Shown here piece after piece: positions 36,552 to 48,156 of a DNA stretch of 64,000 nt. Both the position numbers and the translations under genes were made by a program. How positions within the stretch are numbered: the stretch's first letter is position 1; each line of letters starts with the position of its first letter. The notes under the pieces were generated by a model. The model did no database searches. It was not told the DNA's origin and saw only the letters and a list, made by a program, of their open reading frames with translations. The stretch comes from Bradysia coprophila (Eukaryota > Arthropoda > Insecta > Diptera > Sciaridae): contig NW_023503927.1 of assembly GCF_014529535.1 (NCBI RefSeq), positions 372,001 through 436,000 on the forward strand, given 5' to 3'.

Positions 36552-37157
36552 TAGCGTGGATCGAAATAAAAAAAAAGTAAAATATCAGGACGTAACATAT
36601 CTGATATACGGTTCCACTACCGTGTGGATGATGTACCAGCATTTTTTTTTCTCAAAACTGGTTATATCAATGCAGCGAATTTTGTGGAACATTGTTGGTG
36701 CATCATAGCCCACCAACAATTTGCATGCCGCTTTAAACTAGTCTGGTGTTGTAATTCCAGTGGAAAGAATTACAGCGACGTACATTTACAGAACATTGAT
36801 TGCCAATAAAATGCCATTGTAATTTTTGGGGGCACAATCGTGTTACTCAGTGCATAAAGCAATTAACACTGAGTCTGCCAACGTTTTGCCGGATGTTTGC
36901 ACACAACCTTTGGGCCCATTTCTGCGAAACTCTGCTACTATTCAAAGTTCTGACTCACTACCAAACAATTGGTTGCCAATGCAATGCCGTTAACGTCTTC
37001 ATAGACATATTCGTATTTCAGTGTGCATTACCCAAAGAAGACCACGTTTTTCTATGGTTTGCCGTACGTTCTCACATAGTTTTATACTTCATTCATTTCT
37101 GTTATGAGCTAGGCAATTGAAATTTAGAATCGTTACCAAATAGTTGACTCCAACCGT
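36552..37157 (+). repeat. Left terminal inverted repeat of the giant transposon
   Basis: It matches the reverse complement of 50405-51143 at roughly 95% by eye, apart from a 139-bp MITE in the right copy. Both copies keep an open frame of about 100 codons (for example QLTLSLPTFCRMFAHNLWAH, 36840-37119). This may reflect recency or homogenisation and not a gene. Confidence 0.85.
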
Positions 37158-37674
37158 AACACTAAAACTACCTCAAGATTACTACAGTTTCTGTCAAAGT
37201 ATCGATTAGGAATGAGACCTAGTTTAAGACACCAATAAGCCAGTGGCAGCAGATGACTTAATTAAGTCAAATTTATTTCTACGGAAAAAAGCACTTCGAC
37301 GAATAACGTATAAATCAATTTATCAAAGTCTACACTGAAATAAATCCTTTCGCTTCCTTGCTTCACAAATGCGTTGAACGTTCCACCATTTTTTTACTAA
37401 CACTAGAACAGCCTTCCGTATTTTTTAATGATTTTGTCCAAATAGTCAATCCGAGCTTGAATTTGGCTCGCCAAGTAATGGTTGATACGAGTAAATATGA
37501 CTGATTTTTGAGAAGTTACAGGGAATCAAAATGATAAGATATTGTTAGCAGTCAATCTGAATCAATTTATTTGTAAAGAATACTAAGCAAGATAACTTCC
37601 ACTCCGATGCCAATAACTTCGAAAGTTTATTTAAGGAAAACCATCTTACATTCGTTTATAACGACAAATTCGAT

Positions 37675-38396
37675 TTACATTTTAACTGACAATTTATACG
37701 AATTGCTTGATTCGTTGACAACACGGACCGAATGATTTTTTTTGTTTTTAAAGTATTTGCGAGCTGAAAATCTTACAGATTTCTTAGCGACAAAAACCTT
37801 TGATTTAATGATAATTTTTAGGCCGTGTGTGTTCACTTTAAGGTAGGGACTGTTCTTCTTCCCAGCAACTTTGATATCCGATCTTAAATATGTTTGCTGA
37901 AATAAAATTTGATATTTACTAAAGCAAAGTTTAGTGAAACCAATAAAAATAGTACTAACAAAATCAACCATATCCAAATCCTTAATGTCGCTACAGTTTA
38001 CTTCGTATCGGACTTTTTTTGCCTTCCGTTTTTTATTGGTCGGTTTTTTAGGGCCGTTACTTCCCTTAGCAGTTGTTACCACGGGCGCTGCTATCTCAGT
38101 ACGCTCAGCCTCAACAATTGTGACCCCAGGTTTTGGAGTAATTTCATGACTTATCGGATTTCTCACGTAACGTACATTTGGTTTCTGCTTTCGTTTCTCT
38201 GAAGCGTCAGATACCAAAACTTCTCTCAACAAAACCGATTTTGATTTTTTGATGTTCGGCGAAGCGGCCTCTTTTAAATTTGTCAATTTTTTCTTAGAAG
38301 ACCGTAATTCACGTTTGGCATTTGCAGGCTTTTCCTATAGTACGAAAGTCTTATTTAATTGTCCCTAGAATTATATCGTTTTTGATTTTATACCAT
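37675..38396 (-). CDS. Ribosomal protein L22e-like protein carried in the giant transposon
   Basis: Exon 37675-37896 is joined to 37960-38334 across a 63-bp GTTAGT...TTTCAG intron. A one-codon first exon, ATG at 38394-38396 with donor GTATAA, is plausible (ribosomal-protein genes often have an intron right after the ATG). Total about 199 aa. The N-terminal half is Lys/Ser-rich and basic (KKPTNKKRKAKK). The C-terminal about 95 residues align by eye with eL22: VRYEVNCSDIKDLDMVDF, QTYLRSDIKVAGKK, LKIIIKSKVFVAKKSVRF, and ARKYFKNKKN followed by VRVVNESSNSYKLSV. eL22 is a 60S ribosomal RNA-binding protein, and fly versions also have a basic N-terminal tail. This divergent copy may be captured cargo with another role, such as DNA or RNA binding. 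Confidence 0.6.
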
Positions 38397-41334
38397 GTTT
38401 ATATTTTTCGAGATTTCGCAGATTTTTATGATTTTCGTATGTTGCACAAACTTCATTTGTTCAATGACTACTACAGAAAACAAATCAATGTCGCGCAAAT
38501 ATGTTCATCGTAAGTATAAATAAACAATCATTAAAAAAAACTGAAATATGCCATCATATTACATTACATATGAACGCGATATATATTCAGTACTCTATTT
38601 AGAGTTCCACTCATGCTTTTAGTGCGTTGGACAACATAAAATTTGTATCTAAAATGATCGGTGTCGCCAAAATTTTTCTAAAAAAAACTACGAAGAAATT
38701 CATAACGACTAATGATGCCGTTTTCAAGGAAAATTGTATAATACAGCGGTCCTTTTAGATGCAAATTTACTACGCATTTTTAAATATAAATATTCATCAG
38801 GACCTGAAATTCAGTACTAAGTCAAACAAATTGTTTAGGATCCTTTTAATGTACAGACTGTCACAATTTCGTCGGAATTCACTGCTATTATTTTATTTCC
38901 GGTATAGTCTAAAGTATATTACTGTCCTGCCTTTTATAAATTATTTTTGAGCAAAAATTGCTCCGTGACTACCGTGAAATTTTCGTTTAAAATCTGTAAG
39001 ATATTGTTAAACCTATTTTTAAATGGAAGTCTAATAGATTTCGAACATTTTGGTTTCAAAACAATGAAGCTAAAGAAGTGATAGATGATATCAATAAGCA
39101 ATACTTTAAACAAACTTACTTGTACATGTAAGTGGTGTAAGTGTGCTTTGACATAATCAAAACAAAAAATATTGAAGTAGGCCTTCATGTTTTTGCGTGT
39201 CCTGCCAATTTTTTTTTCGAGGCTCGCAGCAAAATTTTATTGTTCGATTTATTAAAGTCAAGGAACGGTATTTTGGTCTGAAATTAATTAACGCGAGAAC
39301 GAGTAGATGAAAGACATGTTATGTAAGTATAAATACCTAATAAATACCTGGATGGACTCAAGTAGAATACAATTTAATTTCAGAAAATTAGAAAATTAAT
39401 TTCATTATGCGGCTGGTAACATCTGAGAGGAAAAAGTGGCTGCATCGATATGCAAAATATGCAAGATTGAGCTGAGACACGAGATTTTGGACTGGATTAT
39501 GGTATGTTTTTAAAATAACTGTTGTGCTGTTGTGTTTCGAAGGTAATCGGTAGAAGACGCAAATATGCTTGTCCCTAGTGTCAGTTTTAGAGAATCTGTG
39601 CCAATTAGATCGAGTCTTGGAATATTTGCGTATGCGAAGCAAGCCTTAAATTGATCTTTCAATTAACAGTTTGCTAATGTGACCTCCTACCAGTAAACGT
39701 GAAATCAAAAATTATAAGAAAGAAGCACTCTAGTACCCTAAAAATCCTCGTTGGGCTAAATATTGGGCCTAATCAATTTTATCTGTAAGTCCACTTTTCA
39801 TTGACTTTATTTTACAACGTATGGATTAACACATTGCAGAATAATGAGCACGCTGGAACTTTAGTCACCCTGGAAAGTATTAAAGAAGTCAAGGGTTACC
39901 TCCAAATAAAATTTAAAAAATCTAAAATTTAATTTTGGATTTTTAAGAAATTTATTTGGAGGTATTCCTCGACTCCTTTACTGATTTCCATGGTGCCTAA
40001 AGTCGACAAGTCACAGTAACCGGCAAAGTGTTAACTATTAGAGAGAAAGGAAAATAAGTCAATGAACAAATTTCCGCTGTCAACGGTCTGATTTAAAAAA
40101 AGCCAGTTGCGTTTATCAGAAAATAAATGCAATTTTTAAGTAAAAATTATGCTCAAGTCATCGCGGTCTAAAAAAATATTTCTGGATTAATTGAATTGCA
40201 GTTGGAAAAATTGTTGATGTTTCTATGACGACAACAATGTAAGTTGAGCCCAATGTATCCTTTAAAGTGGAAATTTCGTAATGTACCAGGCAATGACCGT
40301 GCCAATGTTCCAAGCATCAAGTAGTTTAGAACATTCATCCTTGTTCCCGAAAACTTGTTATCTTCAGCCCCAGTGAGCCGTAAATAAATTCTGTACATTT
40401 TCATTGATTAAAACAGCATGCAAACATGATAGGCAAAAAATTGAAAAAATCTTGAAAGCTTTGATCCCTTGATTTTGAAGTTGTTCTGTGGAACTTGTGT
40501 AACTTGTGTGTATGTTTCCACAAATAAGTTTTCAGTGTAGCCAGTAGGGCAGTAGCTAGAGCTTTCTACAATAAAAGCATCTTCTGTGGCTCTATTTACG
40601 TTTAGCAAAAGTACTTAAAAACTTATCGAGATATTCGAAGTTTATGACTTGATGGTCTAATAAATACTAATTAACTTAGCTGTAAGCTGTCCACTTATTT
40701 AAATTGTATGCCATGCCAAATTGTCTAGTTTTACGATTTTATGTCTATTCAGCGTTTTGTGTCATACATTTCAGTTACTTATCACTAAATATTTTTTAGG
40801 TTGTGCCAATGGTGGATGGATCTCAAAATTCTCTACGTTATCATGTATATTTTAAGAAGATCATCCGATCAACTCAACGATTGCTATCAAGAAGATAAGT
40901 TTAAAGTTTGAGTTTAAAAAAAACTTGCAGATCATCAAGAGCCTAAAGAAATAATTCACACGTTTTTAGAGTTCATATCCCAATATTTAGAAATTTGAGA
41001 ATAGAAATGTTTTAGAATTACGCTGCACATAGGATTTTTTTAAAGTTCTCATAGACTTACCGGTAACCTGATGTTTGTAATAAGGAACTTAGGCAGACAT
41101 CCTAATTGAATCAAGATTTTGAGTATTTAATACTCAACGATCATTAGCTACCGGCGATGTTTTCATAATTTTGTTTCTTAAACGTAAACGTTGCACTGTT
41201 TATGTCACAAGTGTAATTCACAAGACTTGAAAAGATCAGATGAGTGTTATTGTGCTGCAGTTAGCTTCTTTAAATTATTTTTTTTAGTTTAATTTGAAGA
41301 AATTTTTAGAAAATTGTATGTCCTTTCGAAGCTT
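38397..41334. other. Transposon interior, no confident gene
   Basis: Short minus-strand ORFs at 39388-39642, 40168-40404 and 40408-40608 show no recognisable motif. 39857-40003 is a hairpin MITE ('actttagtcaccctggaaag' mirrored by 'tttccatggtgcctaaagt', and 'acctccaaataaa' mirrored by 'tttatttggaggt'). The rest is AT-rich. Confidence 0.45.
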
Positions 41335-42595
41335 CTATGTCACCTCTGTGACTGTGGCTGAAGGTTTCCACAAACAAACTTTCGCTGTCATTTTAGTGAC
41401 TGTGGCGTAGGGCTTCCACAAAAAGCCCTAGTTGTCACTTAGGTGACTGTGGTTGAAGGTTTCCACAAAAAACTTTCGCTGTCATTTCGGTGACTGTGGC
41501 TTAGGGTTTCCGCAAAAACCCTCCTTGTCACTTAGGTGACTGTGGCTGAAGGTTTCCACTAAAGCCTTCGTTGTCACTTCTGTGGCTGTGGCTGAAGGTT
41601 TCCATTAAAGCCTTCGTTGTCACTTCTGTGATTGTGGCTGAAGGTGTCCACAAAAAACTTTCGCTGTCACTTTGGTGACTGTGGCTTAGGGTTTCCACAA
41701 AAACCCTCCTTGTCACTTACGTGACAGTGGCTGAAGGTTTCCACTTAAGCCTTCGTTGTCACTTCTGTGACTGTGGCTGAAGGTGCCCACAAACAAACTT
41801 TCGGTGTCACTTTAGTGACTGTGGCCTAGGGCTTCCACAAAAAGCCCTACTTGTCACTTAGGTGACTGTGGCAGAAGGTGTCCACAAAAAACTTTCGCTG
41901 TCACTTTGGTGACTGTGGCTTAGGGTTTCCACAAAAACTCTCCTTGTCACTTAGGTGACTGTGGCTGAAGGTTTCCATTAAAGCCTTCGTTGTCACTTCT
42001 GTGATTGTGGCTGAAGGTGTCCACAAAAAACTTTCGCTGTCACTTTGGTGACTGTGGCTTAGGGTTTCCACAAAAACCCTCCTTGTCACTTACGTGACAG
42101 TGGCTGAAGGTTTTCACTTAAGCCTTCGTTGTCACTTCTGTGACTGTGGCTGAAGGTGCCCACAAACAAACTTTCGGTGTCACTTTAGTGACTGTGGCCT
42201 AGGGCTTCCACAAAAAGCCCTATTTGTCACTTAGGTGACTGTGGTTGAAGGTTTCCACAAAAAACTTTCTCTGTCACTTTGGTGATTGTGGCTTAGGGTT
42301 TCCACAAAAACCCTCCTTGTCACTTAGGTGACTGTGGCTGAAGGTTTCCATTAAAGCCTTCGTTGTCACTTCTGTGATTGTGGCTGAAGGTGTCCACAAA
42401 AAACTTTCGCTGTCACTTTGGTGACTGTGGCTTAGGGTTTCCACAAAAACCATCCTTGTCACTTAGGTGACTGTGGCTGAAGGTTTCCATTTAAGCCTTC
42501 ATTGTCACTTCAGTGACTGTGCTGAAGGTTTTCACAAAAGTACCTTCGCTGTCACTTTTGTGACTGTGGCTAGAAGTTTCCACTTTTGAGACTAT
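41335..42595. repeat. Tandem array of about 27 hairpin monomers (about 47 bp) with a 373-bp higher-order period
   Basis: Each monomer has the plan GTGAC-TGTGG-stem-TTCCAC-loop-stem'-TTGTCAC. The stem and its partner change together: GAAGG with CCTTC, AGGGCTT with AAGCCCT, AGGGTTT with AAACCCT. The outer GTGAC pairs with GTCAC. Corresponding monomers recur every 373 bp (for example at 41528, 41901 and 42274), that is, eight monomers per higher-order unit. The small ORFs here are by-products of the period. The array lies in the centre-left of the giant transposon. Confidence 0.85.
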
Positions 42596-43819
42596 TAATG
42601 TCGACCCATATTCCCAGGTCAAAGATAATTCATCGAAAAAGCTTGTGGATCTCCAATTATTTCATTCAAAATCTATCGCTTCAATATTTTTATCATTGTT
42701 TCGCTATATGTGAGAACACTATTTAGAACTCATCGCTTATTCTTGTCGTAGTTGTCATTAGCAGATAGCTAACAATTTCATAAAATTAAATATCTAATGT
42801 CTAAAACAGGTGGCATTTTTAAACATTTAGTTTCGTTGAACAATTTATAGAATACGACTTTATAGTCAGTTAGTTAGTTAGTGAAATATAATTCTCTCAA
42901 AGCTTAAAGTAAACTTCATGAATCGATTTGTCAATATTTTCAGATCGTGTTTTCTATTTGCAATGTACCACTGGAACAACAGTGATTGTTATGGAAGCAT
43001 TCATCAACGAATAAAACTAAATTCGATGTAATTATATCTATATTGGATTCAGCTTACACTAGGAATTTAGAACGTTTCAAAGGTATGCCTTTTGCAGTAA
43101 AAAACAGAATAAAATTACATTTTTAAAACCGACGGTACGGCAATTTTATGAACCATGAACTTGAGAATTATGATTTTCTTTTCCAAAACTTATCACTTTT
43201 GAGACTCGATGTAGGTCAATTTTAGCTTCATTTATTTATTAAATATTTCGCCGGCCCACAACAGCATTATCATTGCTTGGACATTTGAAATCACAAATAG
43301 AACTTTAGCTTACAAACAAATAAAACGTTTTAGTAGACTGTCGTCATCGGTTAATAGGAAAACTCTCATAATTTAGAATTCTCATGCAAGAATTGAAACA
43401 AAAATAAAAACAACGTCATTTTACCATAGCATTTAACAACATACCGTAAAATCTAGAAATTTTTCTACCTTTCAGGTTGTCACGGAGACATTGAATATGG
43501 GAAGAATTGATGAACATGCATATCCTCAATTTAATCTCTGGATAAACAAACACTAGTTGGACAATATTTTTGAAATACCGCCAACCTGACCCAAATATTC
43601 CACCATGGACAATTAGGAGTAACAAACATTTTGGTCAAACCCGTCAATGCTAAATTAATTGATCAATAAAATATATCAAAAAATAGATTCAGGACGCATT
43701 TTTTATTGAACATAGGGTCAGTGTATGTACCAACCAGCTATAAATGTTTCAGTAGAAAAAATATTATTTCATTGATAACTGTGTTTATATGAATGATACA
43801 ACTGCCTGAATAAAAAAAA

Positions 43820-43950
43820 CACTAGATATCCAGTGTTAGTTTTTCAGGCTATTTCTTTGGGTCGACCCGCCGAAGAATCGAACCGGGGACCTCATTGCCG
43901 TCAATCCATGACGTATGTTACTTGCCCCTAAGGGCAATTGACCATGAACG
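43820..43950 (-). mobile_element. tRNA-derived SINE-like unit
   Basis: On the minus strand a tRNA-like head (GCCCTTAGGGGCAAGTAACA ... CCCCGGTTCGATTCTTCGG) carries a good B box, GGTTCGATTC. It is followed by a hairpin tail built on 'gcctgaaaaactaacactgg' and 'ttattcaggc'. The same head and tail occur at 46680-46810. Confidence 0.6.
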
Positions 43951-44164
43951 ATTATTTTTGATTACTTTGATACGTAGAACTTCACCCTATTTCACTTAGA
44001 ATTTTTTTTATGTTAAATTGAACAAAAATGGTGACTGGAATTATGATTTTCAAATTGTTGAAAAGGATTACACAATTCATCTTTAAATACACTTCGAATT
44101 ATTTTACTTCACGCACGTTGAAACACACATATTATGACAAGCCGGTGAGCTTGTGTTTTTATAG

Positions 44165-44265
44165 GATTGATGTAATTAACTCAGTGGCTCGGGTGTTAGC
44201 ACACCATCGTCATATGTTAACGGTCCAGGGTTCAAACCTACTGTCGGACGTTTTTTTTTTTTTAA
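44165..44265 (+). mobile_element. tRNA-like SINE-like unit ending in a T run
   Basis: An A-box-like TAACTCAGTGGCTCGGGTG and B box GGTTCAAACC are about 45 bp apart, followed by a run of 12 T, a Pol III-type terminator. It differs from the two minus-strand units. Confidence 0.5.
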
Positions 44266-44956
44266 AGATTTTATAAATTTTGGTTTTGGTGTCAGTATTG
44301 TATCGATAGACGATGTAAAGCGCTGCTAGAAAAATTAATTAGAAAAACAATGTTTCCATCTTTAATCTTTATAGATGTTGGGCACTACGTTAAAAACCGT
44401 TTTTATTTCTTAATTGCGTCCACAATACATTTAAAATATTTACTCAAGAACGTGAGGTAATGTGAACCTTTCTGATGAGGCGTTTACCGGCCTCGACTTC
44501 TTCAATTGTAATTAAATAGATGCCAGATGCCATCATTAGAATCACAATATTCATCAAATAGGGAAATCATTTTTTATGCATCGGGGACAAAGTACGACCA
44601 TTTTGGAATTTATCTCGTGAAAATTTTTCGTGTCAGCGAAGTTTCCTAAGATCAATCATCCAAAACAGATACGTAAATCACTAATGTACATTGTGCATTG
44701 TAGTGAGAAGTTAATTTTGTGCTTCATGTGCATTCCAAAATAATCATTGGCAGAGACTCAGATGTAGGATTTATGATTTTCATTTTCCATGGAAATTTCT
44801 ACGAAATTCCATTCAACCATACCATTCTCTATTGAATTATTTTTTGATTTTAACTTTAAACATGAATCATAATTTTAACTTAACATGTTTCAAACTAAGT
44901 ATGCGACATGTGAACCAAGAAAAAAGCTATGAACAACTAGTCATTTGACTTTCAAA

Positions 44957-45985
44957 ATGAGTCCTAATCGGAAGGAAACTTTGCGCACTAAACAATCTTC
45001 TTTAAAGAAATTGTCTGCGAAAAAAACGAAAAATAAAATTTGTATCGCTAAAGTTACTAAAGCACCCGTTCATGAAAAAAAGAAGAAACGAAAACTAAGC
45101 GAGGAAAATCCTCATATGCGTGAGCAGTTATCTAAAAATTCTGATGGAGATGGACCTCACGATGAATTAACTGATCGAGAAGAGGACCCAGACCTACATC
45201 CATTCAAAGTCAAAATCGGCGAAGGAAAAAGTTCTGGCAGTGACCTAGAGATTAAAAATCAAAACGTTTTGCCGAATAAATCAAATTTTGATCAATGGGA
45301 CTCTAATGACTACCAACGTAATGATGTGATGTCGAACAATGATATTGGAGAAACAGACAACGAAGTTGTTGAGTCTGTGTTCAAGAAGGAAGTGAAACAA
45401 GATCTCGATGTCTTATTCAGATCAACTACGGAATTAAAAAAATCTGTCAACGAGATCAAGAGACTTCTACTAGACCGAAATGTACGTGGCGATTCTCCAT
45501 CGCGGTACTCTACAAGTGATGAAGATGTCAAGTTCGTGTTACTTCCTCAGTTTAAGCTAAAAAAATTTCAGCAGGTGGAAGCTATGGAACTTGATGTAAA
45601 CACAAGCAGAGAATATCAGAAACAATTGGTAAGGTTACAGGTGAATCCAATTGTCTCTGTGTTTGTCTAGCTAACGACTAAATATTTTAATAAGATCAAA
45701 AAGCTGGCAACTTTCGGAGGAAAAACCATAAAGAATTGTGTCATTAACATATTCAACGGAGTCTTTACGAACAAACTCAAAACGAAAATGTGCTGGAAGG
45801 GGTCCCCTCCTAAGAAAGCTGCGTTCAAACAGTTTGTTGGATTAAGAAACGTTTTCCGTCGAGCAGTTAAAACTCGAATCCGAAAATGTTCGTTGGCGGA
45901 TATTGACGCTGAAATCAAACTTCGCTTTAATCAGGCTCAAAAAGACTACGACCGAGAGAAAGCAAAAAGAGTGTCAGCAAATTGA
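44957..45985 (+). CDS. DUF4806-domain protein carried in the giant transposon
   Basis: Exons 44957-45628 and 45695-45985 (intron GTAAGG...TAATAAG, 66 bp) join to 320 aa. An in-frame ATG at 44945 would add four residues. The N-terminal half is Lys-rich then acidic (KKKKRKLSEENPH, LTDREEDPDLHPF), with a heptad-like stretch (VKQDLDVLFRSTTELKKSVN) suggesting a coiled coil. The C-terminal about 130 residues match the plan of DUF4806: LLPQFKLKKFQQVE, then after the junction IKKLATFGGKTIKNCVINIF, MCWKGSPPKKAAFKQFVGL, RNVFRRAVKTR, and ADIDAEIKLRFNQA. DUF4806 proteins are multicopy in arthropod genomes and often lie near transposons; function unknown. The annotation rests on pattern recall, not a search. 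Confidence 0.65.
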
Positions 45986-46359
45986 GTCTGTGATCTTTTT
46001 ATGCATTTTTTGTGAAATACAAAATCGTGTTCCATACGAAAGCATTTGTTAGGTAAAGCTTTTTTCACCGGATTGACTGAATATTCTCATGTAGAGTAGC
46101 AATGCAAGTTGGACATTCTTTTCTGAATTGATACGTGTCGTGTTACAAAAAACGTTAGACAAATTCAAAGCCGGATTCAATGATTTACACGTAATTGTTG
46201 TGACCCATCATATGCATTGAAGTACTCTATAATGTAGAGTTTACTGAAAATCAGTATAACGTATTAACAGAACGAAGCATTTCAACACGAACTTACGTAT
46301 GTGTTTTCGTTTGTTGCTTTCTTTTGTTTAGTTGATATGTTGATAATTGTTGTTGACCG

Positions 46360-46440
46360 CATTATGAATTTCGGTGGACGAGTGGGATTGTGCAGGACTT
46401 AGAGTAAACTTTTGCTCGTCTCATCGGTGGTTCGAAATCG
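46360..46440 (+). mobile_element. tRNA-like SINE head with long variable arm
   Basis: The A box TGGACGAGTGGG and B box GGTTCGAAATC are spaced about 45 bp apart. The latter sits in a perfect T-arm (GGTGG...CGCC shape GGTGGTTCGAAATCGCC). T runs follow. The spacing suggests a Leu/Ser-type tRNA ancestor. Confidence 0.5.
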
Positions 46441-46679
46441 CCTTTTTATTTTATTTTTTGTTTGTTTTTTTTTTTCTCCAACATCTGGCGCTTTTTGAGT
46501 TACAGTGATTATAAAAGTCGCCGATATAAAATTACAATAGATACGCGACAAACTGATGTAACTTTGTGTTCATATGAAATGAATATAATTTACATGAAAA
46601 AAGCGGTTGGTTGTTATATTCAATCTTATCCCTGCCTTAACTTGTTTCCATGTAACAAAAAAAAAGTTGTTACCAACTT

Positions 46680-46810
46680 TTACTTTGCCTGAAGTAAACA
46701 CCAGATATCTAATGTTTAATTCAGGCGGTCGACCCGGCCCGGGTTTGAACCGGGGACCTCGCTGTCGTCAATCCATGACGTTAGCCATTTGCCACTAAGG
46801 GCAATTAACT
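46680..46810 (-). mobile_element. tRNA-derived SINE-like unit, second copy
   Basis: Head GCCCTTAGTGGCAAATGGCT, B box GGTTCAAACCC, and tail 'gcctgaattaaacattagat' with mirrored 'acttcaggc'. Same family as 43820-43950. Confidence 0.6.
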
Positions 46811-47011
46811 CAGATGATGTTATCGAATATGAAGTAAGACAAGAACAATGCTCGAGTTTTTTTTAAGTAGAGTGAACAAAAATCAAACAATTTTAGCCAC
46901 TCTCCGTTTTATTTGATATACAGGGAGAAACTTCTTCGAAAATGTCTTCACCATGTCTTTGTGACTTTTAAGCTGACCCAATGACTTTGACTTTATGTGT
47001 GTATTTGTATA

Positions 47012-47958
47012 GAGGGATTCTTTTGAAAAACAGAATCTTGAAATCGGACTCATTTTCCATTGGACTTTTTTTTATATGTGCTTAGATTGGTATTGGTCCT
47101 TAGAACCTAAAACCACTTTTTGAAAAAATATTCGAAGCTTGTGTGGCTGGTGGGAGGTGATCGTAAACTGAAAACATGGACTTTTCTTACAGAAATTTCT
47201 CCAGGTACACGAGCTGTACAGAGTCATGTGGGGTGTCATTAGAAATGTAATTGCATCTACTTTCGGGGCAGATAGAGTCTTATTGGGTTTAAAATTCATC
47301 CACACTGAGATATGTACAGTTGACGTTTTCAACCGAAAAAAGACTGAAAACTCACACTTTTCATACAGAAATTTCTCGAGGTACACGAAACATACATGGT
47401 CGTGTGGAGTGTCATATGAAAGGTAATTGCAAGAAGTACGAAAGGTTGGTAGCATCTCCTATGCAATACAAGCACTTAAACATTTGAACTTCACATAATT
47501 CATCGTAGATGCTACCAAACTTCCGTAAGCTCTACTTCTTCTGAAAGCACATGCAATTACCTTTCATATGACACCCCACACGACCATGAACGTTTCGTTT
47601 AACTCGAGAAATTTCTGTAATACAAGTGTGTGTTTTCAGTCTTTTTTCGGTTGAAAAATTCAACTGTGGATGAATTGTAAACCCAATAAGACTCTATTTG
47701 CCCCGGAAGTACATGCAATTACCTTTCTAATGACACCCCACACGACCCTGCATGGCTCGTGTAACTGGAGAAATTTTTGTAAGAAAAGTGCATGTTTTAG
47801 GTTTTTGATCACCTCACACTAGCCACACAAGCTTCGAAGATTTTTTTTGAAAGTGGTTTTGGTTTCTGGGGTCGAATACCTTATTGGGCATATTTAAAAA
47901 AGTCCAATGGAAAATGCGTCTAATTTCAAGATTCTGTTTTTCAAAAGAATCCCTCATA
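47012..47958. mobile_element. 947-bp foldback MITE inside the giant transposon
   Basis: Arms of about 460 bp start GAGGGATTCTTTTGAAAAAC and are mirrored to an end reading GTTTTTCAAAAGAATCCCTC. Inner phrases such as 'tcatgtggggtgtcattaga' and 'agagtcttattgggttt' are mirrored around 47480. The ORFs within (47072-47455 and others) are by-products of the arms. Confidence 0.8.
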
Positions 47959-48156
47959 GTGACTTTTCAGGACAGTGTAACATGACTGGGAAGCAGTTTT
48001 ACCCTCGGCTTTTATGAAATAGTTTTTTGTTTAAAAAAAGAATACTGATCTAGAAGCTATTTTTAGCTATGAAAACAGAAATTAAAATATTCACAAGCTT
48101 ATGTTTCAACTCAAAGACAAACATTAGTTACCATTGAAAAAGAAAGTCTTTTCACT

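Larger units (their letters stand above)
42596..44956. other. Transposon interior with tRNA-like SINE units
   Basis: No protein gene was seen. Contains the SINE-like units listed at 43820-43950 and 44165-44265. The remainder is AT-rich. Confidence 0.45.
45986..47011. other. Transposon interior between cargo genes, two tRNA-like units
   Basis: No gene was seen. Tail-to-tail SINE-like units are at 46360-46440 (+) and 46680-46810 (-), and a T-rich stretch lies at 46440-46480. Confidence 0.45.

Noticed and set aside
40168..40608. Two adjacent minus-strand ORFs that might be exons of a fourth cargo gene
   Set aside because: Different frames, no convincing splice pair and no recognisable domain.
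41335..42595. The 47-bp hairpin repeats as a CRISPR or coding array
   Set aside because: No unique spacers; the 62-codon ORFs recur only because of the 373-bp period.
47072..47455. 127-codon minus-strand ORF
   Set aside because: It lies wholly inside an arm of the 47012-47958 foldback and repeats itself internally; no family resemblance.
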